A stretch of 10,509 bases of DNA, taken from assembly GCA_964369445.1 (NCBI GenBank), contig CAYJFU010000066.1, positions 1-10,509 of the forward strand, given 5' to 3'. This stretch comes from CAYJBH01 sp964369445. GTDB taxonomy: Bacteria; Bacillota; Clostridia; Oscillospirales; Ruminococcaceae. Numbering within the stretch: the stretch's first letter is position 1; each line of letters begins with the position of its first letter. The translations under genes and the position numbers were made by a program. The notes under the pieces are model-generated. The model saw nothing but the letters and a program-made list of their open reading frames with translations, was not told where the DNA came from and searched no databases. Shown here piece after piece: positions 6,780 to 10,509 of the stretch.

Positions 6780-7988
6780 ATGTTAAAAAAGCATCTATCA
6801 AAAATAATTGCACTGCTTTTGATGTTTACCATGATAGCAGGCATAATGCTTCCAGCCATGTCGATAGACGTTTCGGCAAACGATGAGCTTGACGATAAAA
6901 AAGGACAGGTGGAAAATCTGGACGCTCAACTTGACGCGCTAGAAGACCAACTGGCAGCAATTGATTCCAATCAGCAAAGCCAACAGGCAACAAAAGACAA
7001 TGCCGAACAACAGATTGACATTTTAACGGAAAAAATAACCTTACAAATCGAAATTGTCATGATAAAACAACAGGAAATTGTTGTAAAGCAGGAGGAAATC
7101 GACACCAAAAAGCAGGACATTGCCGATACGGACGAAATACTCAAAGAGCGCCTGCGCTCGATGTACATGACAAGGACAAGCGGTTCCCTGTCGATACTTC
7201 TTGCCGCTAATACCATGTCGGAGTTTTTGACTTCGGCAGATGCCATGCAGAGAGTGGCGATGACGGACACGCAGTTGCTGGAACAACTTGACAGCGACAT
7301 GAAAGCGCTACAACAGCAGGAAGAGGCGCTAAACTCTCAGCTTTTGGACCTGGAAGAGGAACAGCGCTTGCTGGAGGAATCTAAAACCGCTTATGCAGGT
7401 GCGCTGCAACAGGCGGACGCGGCACTGGACTCGCTGGAGGCGCAGGAAGCGGCAANNNNNNNNNNGGAACTGGAGCACGCCAATATTTTCGCGGAATTCG
7501 AGGCGGCAAAGGCGGAGTACGAGCGCGCTATTGCTGAGGCAACCGCAAACAGCACAATGCCCTATGTGGGCGGTGAATATCTGTGGCCGGTGCCGGGACG
7601 TTACTTTATATCCAGTCCTTTCGGTTGGAGAACGCTGTATGGCATGAGCGATTACCATATCGGTATTGATATTGCTACCAACTGGGGAGCAGGGGAGGCA
7701 TCCATCGCAGGTGCGCCGATAGCGGCCGCAAATGACGGCGTTGTAACCAAAACCGTTTATGGTAACACGGGTTATGGCATATATGCAATGATTGATCACG
7801 GTGGTGGTAACCTTACCCTCTACGGACACTGCAACGGTCTTGCTGTATCGCAGGGGCAAGCTGTATCAAGGGGTGATACGATAGGTTATGTCGGCACAAC
7901 CGGCAACTCCACCGGTTATCATCTACACTTTGAAATACGTCAAGGCGGTACAGCGGTTAATCCCGAGCCGCTACTACGCAGTAGCTGA
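6780..7988 (+). CDS. Exported coiled-coil M23 (LytM) metallopeptidase, copy 2
   Basis: A tandem paralogue of the gene before it (402 aa as drawn), alike along the whole length and most alike in the break region (SMYMTRTSGSLSILLAA) and the M23 domain. It has a signal peptide (positive MLKKHLSK, hydrophobic 9-28, likely cleavage after VSA at 31-33), a two-part coiled coil (about 36-250) and an M23 domain (about 265-402). Zinc ligands His293, Asp297 and His383, and catalytic His350 and His381, are all present, so it should be an active peptidoglycan endopeptidase. GGAG eight bases before the ATG supports the start. Ten Ns (7456-7465) fall in the coiled coil. The frame carries across them, but the true residues there are unknown and the stretch is three residues longer than in copy 1. 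Its role relative to copy 1 (partner, backup or different growth phase) is not visible. Confidence 0.9.
   Translation: MLKKHLSKIIALLLMFTMIAGIMLPAMSIDVSANDELDDKKGQVENLDAQLDALEDQLAAIDSNQQSQQATKDNAEQQIDILTEKITLQIEIVMIKQQEIVVKQEEIDTKKQDIADTDEILKERLRSMYMTRTSGSLSILLAANTMSEFLTSADAMQRVAMTDTQLLEQLDSDMKALQQQEEALNSQLLDLEEEQRLLEESKTAYAGALQQADAALDSLEAQEAAXXXXELEHANIFAEFEAAKAEYERAIAEATANSTMPYVGGEYLWPVPGRYFISSPFGWRTLYGMSDYHIGIDIATNWGAGEASIAGAPIAAANDGVVTKTVYGNTGYGIYAMIDHGGGNLTLYGHCNGLAVSQGQAVSRGDTIGYVGTTGNSTGYHLHFEIRQGGTAVNPEPLLRSS
7456..7465. other. Assembly gap (10 Ns)
   Basis: Ten undetermined bases inside the second M23 gene, after the codons for AQEAA and before ELEHANIF. The flanks are in one frame if the gap is really 10 bases (or 10 plus a multiple of three). 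Because a close paralogue lies just upstream, the gap may mark a place where the assembler struggled with duplicated sequence. Confidence 0.95.
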
Positions 7989-8032
7989 CGCACATAGAGC
8001 ACTGACAATTTGTGATATATTAAACGTTTTGA

Positions 8033-8065
8033 ATTGCTACCCCAGTCATTCGGCGGGGGGGCAAT
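8033..8065 (+). other. Hairpin-forming sequence between M23 copy 2 and the S41 gene
   Basis: The arms ATTGCTACCCC (8033-8043) and GGGGGGGCAAT (8055-8065) pair with one wobble and one mismatch around an 11-base loop. A competing stem TTCGG / CCGAA (8049-8053 and 8066-8070) uses bases of the loop and right flank. No T-run follows, so this is not a normal intrinsic terminator. A seven-G run is unusual for this window. It could be a weak RNA structure that changes readthrough into the S41 gene; that is inference. Confidence 0.35.
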
Positions 8066-8082
8066 CCGAAACTAAAACTTAT

Positions 8083-8134
8083 CTTAGTGCGACAACCCTA
8101 TGCAGAAATGCAACTCTAAGTTGTCGCCACTGAG
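8083..8134 (+). repeat. Long imperfect inverted repeat in the S41 leader
   Basis: The left arm CTTAGTGCGACAAC (8083-8096) pairs with the right arm GTTGTCGCCACTGAG (8120-8134), giving 14 pairs with one bulged C and one wobble. Inside is a smaller hairpin TGCA-GAAA-TGCA (8101-8112) with a GAAA tetraloop. The end of the right arm overlaps a short alternative stem TGAGC / GCTCA (8131-8144), so the two structures exclude each other. The element ends 41 bases before the S41 ATG. Each arm is a copy of the motif also seen at 6685-6697. Confidence 0.55.
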
Positions 8135-8162
8135 CACCTGCTCAACACTTATAATAAACACA
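8120..8162 (+). repeat. Intergenic cassette, copy 2 (before S41 gene)
   Basis: GTTGTCGCCACTGA (8120-8133) and TTATAATAAACACA (8149-8162) repeat, in order and spacing, the blocks at 6685-6730. Copy 2 includes a perfect TATAAT (8150-8155), but no -35 box lies 16-18 bases upstream. The nearest TTG-type hexamer (TTGTCG, 8121-8126) is 23 bases away, so an activator-dependent promoter is possible but not shown. Confidence 0.45.
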
Positions 8163-8175
8163 GGAAACCTTTATA

Positions 8176-9648
8176 ATGTCAAGAAAAATTTCACTGGGTC
8201 TCGCACTAACCATTACGCTGCTTGCCATGACAGCGACACTTTCCGTAACGATGATGCTGTCATTGCAGATATTTAACTCCTCTATCGCTTCGGGTGGTAA
8301 TCAAGAGCTTTTATATGAAAAACTTGAAGAGATAGACACCGTTGTTCGCAACAATCTTTTGCATGAAATAAACGACCAGCTGCTTATCGACATGACCAGT
8401 ACCGGTTACATCACCGGTACCGGCGACAGCTCGACACGTTACATGACAGCGCGTCAGTACACCGATCACATGGGAACTATTGAGGGGCGAATTGTAAGCA
8501 TCGGTGCCGACGTTGTCAAGGATGCGGCAGGGTATCTTCATGTTGTAAGGGTGTATCTGGACTCTCCGGCGGCGATAGCGGCTATGGAGGTAGGTTCTAC
8601 GATAAAGACAATTGACGATATTGATGTAAGGACGCTGTCGCTGTCTGCGGCACAGTCGTTGTTGCAGGGTGAGACCGGAAGTGAGACGAATATCGTCTGG
8701 ACACCACCAAACTCTATAGAGGACAAGACGACACGCTTATTGCGCGCAAGCTATTTTACACCGGCAGTGGAATACTATGTCAGCGAGGGTAACACAGGTT
8801 ATATTGATCTGTTGAGGTTTAATTCTTCGCTGTCGGCGGAACTTGATGTTGCGGTGGCGGCACTGACTGGCAGTGGCGCAAACGGCATTATCATCGACGT
8901 GCGCGGCATAAGTGAGACATCCTTTGACTATGTTGCCGATGCCGTTGACCTGTTTGTCGGCACCGCCGAGATAGCGCAACTGCAATACAAAAACCGTGAG
9001 CCGGTATCGCTTATTGCAAACGATTCACGCAGTCAAAATATTCCGGTGGTTGTGCTGATAGACGAGACAACCGCAGGCGCGGCAGAGCTGTTTGCGCTGT
9101 CGATGCGCGATCTGTACGGCGCACGACTTGTCGGTGTGACCTCTGCCGGTCTTGGTACCGCCTCGGAACTTTTTCGTCTGTCCGACGGCAGTGCTGTGTC
9201 GGTGACAGTGGCACTTGTTCAGCCGTCTATAAGTGAAGTTTACAACCAAACAGGTATTCGTCCCGACTTTGAAGCGGTGCTTACGGAGGAAATGAAGGTA
9301 GTAGCCTATGACCTGCCGCTACTTGCTGACCCACAGTACCTAAAAGGTATTGAGATGCTTAACACGTTACGCAATGAGCAGGGTCTTGAAATAGCACAAG
9401 AAGTGACCTCGACAGTGCCCACTGAAGAAGAGGTTATAATAAGCGGAGAGCAAGCTGACAGTGGGGATACACAAAACAGCGATGATACAACCGAAAACAC
9501 CGATGCAACTTCCACCGACAACGAACAAACCGGAGATGAATCCGGCAGCGATACAACCGAAAACAGTGACAGCGAGACTGAGCAAGAGAATAGCTCGGAT
9601 ACAACCGATTCCGAGGCTGAGGATGAAAGCGATAGTACGTCACAATAA
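8176..9648 (+). CDS. Membrane-anchored S41 (C-terminal processing protease) homologue, apparently catalytically dead
   Basis: A 490-aa protein with an N-terminal membrane anchor (about 7-31, no clear signal peptidase site), a helical S41 N-domain (about 42-98, with the family's GDSSTRYMT), a PDZ domain (about 103-175), an S41 core (about 195-370) and an acidic tail rich in Asp, Glu, Ser and Thr (about 413-490). In active members the motifs are like (T/S)ASAAE and TxGKGxxQ. Here they read TAGAAE and SAGLGTAS, so the Ser, Lys and Gln positions are Gly301, Leu326 and Ser330 in an ungapped alignment. The NPGG stretch after the core DxR is also lost (DVRGISETS). A scaffold or peptide-binding role through the PDZ domain is inference. 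In other bacteria Ctp/Prc proteases control wall hydrolases, which fits the two M23 genes upstream. The ribosome binding site is weak (AGGA, ten bases away). A strong terminator follows. Confidence 0.9.
   Translation: MSRKISLGLALTITLLAMTATLSVTMMLSLQIFNSSIASGGNQELLYEKLEEIDTVVRNNLLHEINDQLLIDMTSTGYITGTGDSSTRYMTARQYTDHMGTIEGRIVSIGADVVKDAAGYLHVVRVYLDSPAAIAAMEVGSTIKTIDDIDVRTLSLSAAQSLLQGETGSETNIVWTPPNSIEDKTTRLLRASYFTPAVEYYVSEGNTGYIDLLRFNSSLSAELDVAVAALTGSGANGIIIDVRGISETSFDYVADAVDLFVGTAEIAQLQYKNREPVSLIANDSRSQNIPVVVLIDETTAGAAELFALSMRDLYGARLVGVTSAGLGTASELFRLSDGSAVSVTVALVQPSISEVYNQTGIRPDFEAVLTEEMKVVAYDLPLLADPQYLKGIEMLNTLRNEQGLEIAQEVTSTVPTEEEVIISGEQADSGDTQNSDDTTENTDATSTDNEQTGDESGSDTTENSDSETEQENSSDTTDSEAEDESDSTSQ
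9484..9608 (+). repeat. Short in-frame direct repeats in the acidic tail
   Basis: GATACAACCGAAAACA occurs exactly twice (9484-9499 and 9550-9565, 66 bases apart), and its first 11 bases occur a third time at 9598-9608. All copies are in the same reading frame and encode DTTEN or DTTD units within the acidic C-terminus of the S41 homologue. Such repeats can gain or lose units by slippage or recombination, so tail length may vary among strains. Confidence 0.75.
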
Positions 9649-9662
9649 GAAAGTAAAAAAAT

Positions 9663-9707
9663 TAAAATATTAACACCCCCGCCAACGGCGGGGGTGTTAA
9701 TATTTTA
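9663..9707 (+). terminator. Strong intrinsic terminator of the ftsEX-M23-S41 cluster
   Basis: The arms 9663-9683 and 9687-9707 form a perfect 21-bp stem around an AAC loop. The GC-rich centre (CACCCCCGCC / GGCGGGGGTG) is flanked by A-tracts on the left and a T-rich right flank (TATTTTATT). It begins 15 bases after the S41 stop. Because it has A-runs on one side and T-runs on the other, it should work in both directions, although the gene to its right on the minus strand ends 200 bases away. Confidence 0.93.
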
Positions 9708-9905
9708 TTCGACTGATGGCGTAAGCCACACTTAATTACATAGTGTTGACACAAGTGTTTAGCAAGCCGACTTTGGATATTTTCCCAAGTTGCTGCGTCA
9801 TAAAAGTTCACATTCCCAAAGGAGGAGGGTATTGTTTTTCTTCATTACAGAACGAAAATTCATCTAAAATTTGCTCATTTCAACTTGCGTCTATACGATA
9901 AAAGT
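9708..9905. other. Intergenic stretch without a convincing gene
   Basis: About 200 bases lie between two converging transcription units. A small TGGC-GTAA-GCCA hairpin (9717-9728) and an ACACT / AGTGT dyad (9729-9747) are visible. A perfect Shine-Dalgarno-like AAAGGAGG (9818-9825) precedes only an 11-codon frame starting at TTG 9832. No tRNA, CRISPR or insertion sequence was seen. The stretch may hold remains of a lost gene or a small RNA. Confidence 0.4.
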
Positions 9906-10509
9906 CTACCGCGCTCCAGCAACAATCTTTGCACAGTGCATAAGTTTTTGCGTCCGTTCCTTGTAAAAGGTTTTGTAGGACTCACAGTAATAATTTTTCA
10001 AAATACCATCGCTGTCTTTGACACGGTCACGGCGGCAACCGTTGCGGCAAAGTTTATATATATCGCAGGTCTTACAGTCCTGTGGCACGATGGTGGAGTC
10101 GGCGACAAACCTCTTTGCCACATCGCTGTCTAACATACTCTGTAAAGTAAGTTCGGCAATGTTGCCCAGTTTGTACTCATCCAAAACGTAAAAATCACAG
10201 GGGTATACACTGCCGTCACCCTCTACTACAAATTGTATCGAGCACCGTCCGTTCATGCTACATGCTTCCGGCGGTCCGCCAAGTAGCATGTGTATGACAT
10301 TGTCGATAAAGCGTATGCTTATGTAGTTGCCGGCTATAAAATCGTCATACCAAAGGTCAAACAGCGTCAGTAAAAAGTCGGTATATCCCTTTTGTGACAG
10401 GTGGTGGACACTTTTGCCGTGCACAACTTCAAGTGGATCGAGGCAGGGTATAAACTGCAACCATTTAAAATTGTTTTTCTTGTAATAGTTGTAGCTTTTC
10501 TCGATAGCG
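9906..10509 (-). CDS. Radical SAM/SPASM protein, anaerobic sulfatase-maturase type (C-terminal part)
   Basis: The last 200 residues of a minus-strand gene whose start lies beyond the right edge. The frame is open to base 10509, so a TTG at 10460 is not the start. The visible part carries the SPASM domain with all expected cysteines: C-x5-C-x14-C, then C-x2-C-x5-C-x3-C and a last C, at nearly the spacing of Clostridium perfringens anSME, where they hold two auxiliary 4Fe-4S clusters. FVVEGDGSVYPCDFYVLDEYK and QFIPCLDP are family hallmarks, and the Asp after the third Cys is the proposed catalytic base. anSMEs turn a Cys or Ser of sulfatases into formylglycine without oxygen. No sulfatase is in the window, so the substrate is unknown. 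The CxxxCxxC radical SAM motif would lie outside. About half of the usual 370 or so residues is seen. Confidence 0.88.
   Translation of the reverse strand, partial: AIEKSYNYYKKNNFKWLQFIPCLDPLEVVHGKSVHHLSQKGYTDFLLTLFDLWYDDFIAGNYISIRFIDNVIHMLLGGPPEACSMNGRCSIQFVVEGDGSVYPCDFYVLDEYKLGNIAELTLQSMLDSDVAKRFVADSTIVPQDCKTCDIYKLCRNGCRRDRVKDSDGILKNYYCESYKTFYKERTQKLMHCAKIVAGAR

Noticed and set aside
7329..7859. 176-codon open frame on the minus strand opposite the second M23 gene
   Set aside because: It is antisense to a well-supported gene, has no domain-like features, spans the Ns, and arises from the codon composition of the real gene.
8150..8155. TATAAT as a standard -10 box for the S41 gene
   Set aside because: No acceptable -35 hexamer lies 16-18 bases upstream, and the resulting leader would start at the weak ribosome binding site. 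Kept only as part of the shared cassette.
8176..9648. S41 gene as a pseudogene
   Set aside because: The frame is fully open, with intact anchor, PDZ and core segments and a normal terminator. Only the catalytic positions are changed, which fits a functional pseudoenzyme better than decay.
9711..9740. Hammerhead-like ribozyme core (CTGATG plus small hairpin)
   Set aside because: The conserved CUGANGA reads CTGATGG and no GAAA follows stem II, so the core is not there.
9818..9867. Small gene after AAAGGAGG in the last gap
   Set aside because: The only frame at proper spacing starts with TTG and stops after 11 codons, with nothing recognisable in the peptide.
10458..10460. TTG as start codon of the radical SAM gene
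   Set aside because: The frame stays open to the window edge and the extra residues (NYYKKNNFKWLQFIPCLDP) continue the family sequence, so the gene is cut by the window rather than starting here.

Overview
The window looks like part of a chromosome from an anaerobic, Gram-positive, Clostridia-type bacterium, probably a metagenome-assembled genome because a run of ten Ns interrupts one gene. The basis is the gene content: an oxygen-independent, B12-dependent ribonucleotide reductase, a PucR/CdaR-type regulator next to ftsEX, exported coiled-coil M23 peptidases with Gram-positive style signal peptides, and a SPASM radical SAM enzyme. The species cannot be named from the sequence.

Layout. (1) Positions 27-2447, minus strand: nrdJ with its own promoter, a near-consensus NrdR box lying inside the -35/-10 spacer, a second weaker box in the leader, and a hairpin after the stop. 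(2) Positions 2448-2657: a divergent AT-rich control region with a sigma-A type promoter firing rightwards and a dyad that could be an operator. (3) Positions 2658-9707, plus strand: six genes in one direction. They are a PucR/CdaR-like regulator, ftsE, ftsX, two tandem paralogous coiled-coil M23 (LytM) metallopeptidases, and an S41 (C-terminal processing protease) homologue, closed by a very strong 21-bp-stem terminator. (4) Positions 9708-9905: about 200 bases with no convincing gene. (5) Positions 9906-10509, minus strand: the C-terminal half of a SPASM-type radical SAM protein of the anaerobic sulfatase-maturase type, running off the window.

How the genes fit together. FtsEX is an ABC-type transmembrane switch that, in studied bacteria, binds a coiled-coil partner outside the membrane and turns on peptidoglycan hydrolysis at division or during elongation (EnvC in Escherichia coli, CwlO in Bacillus subtilis, PcsB in streptococci). 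The two M23 proteins have the coiled coil expected of such partners and, unlike EnvC, keep every zinc and catalytic residue, so each could be regulator-binding region and hydrolase in one chain. The last gene has the S41 layout (membrane anchor, PDZ, S41 core), but its catalytic Ser, Lys and Gln positions are Gly, Leu and Ser. It therefore reads as a pseudoprotease, and it ends in a long acidic low-complexity tail.

The most interesting points are this apparently dead S41 protein in an FtsEX/hydrolase cluster, the tandem duplication of an intact FtsEX-type hydrolase, and a shared sequence cassette in the two gaps before the second M23 gene and the S41 gene. In the second gap that cassette also forms a long imperfect hairpin. 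The gene cluster itself is probably a known clostridial arrangement; the pseudoprotease and the shared leader motif are the parts I would follow up.
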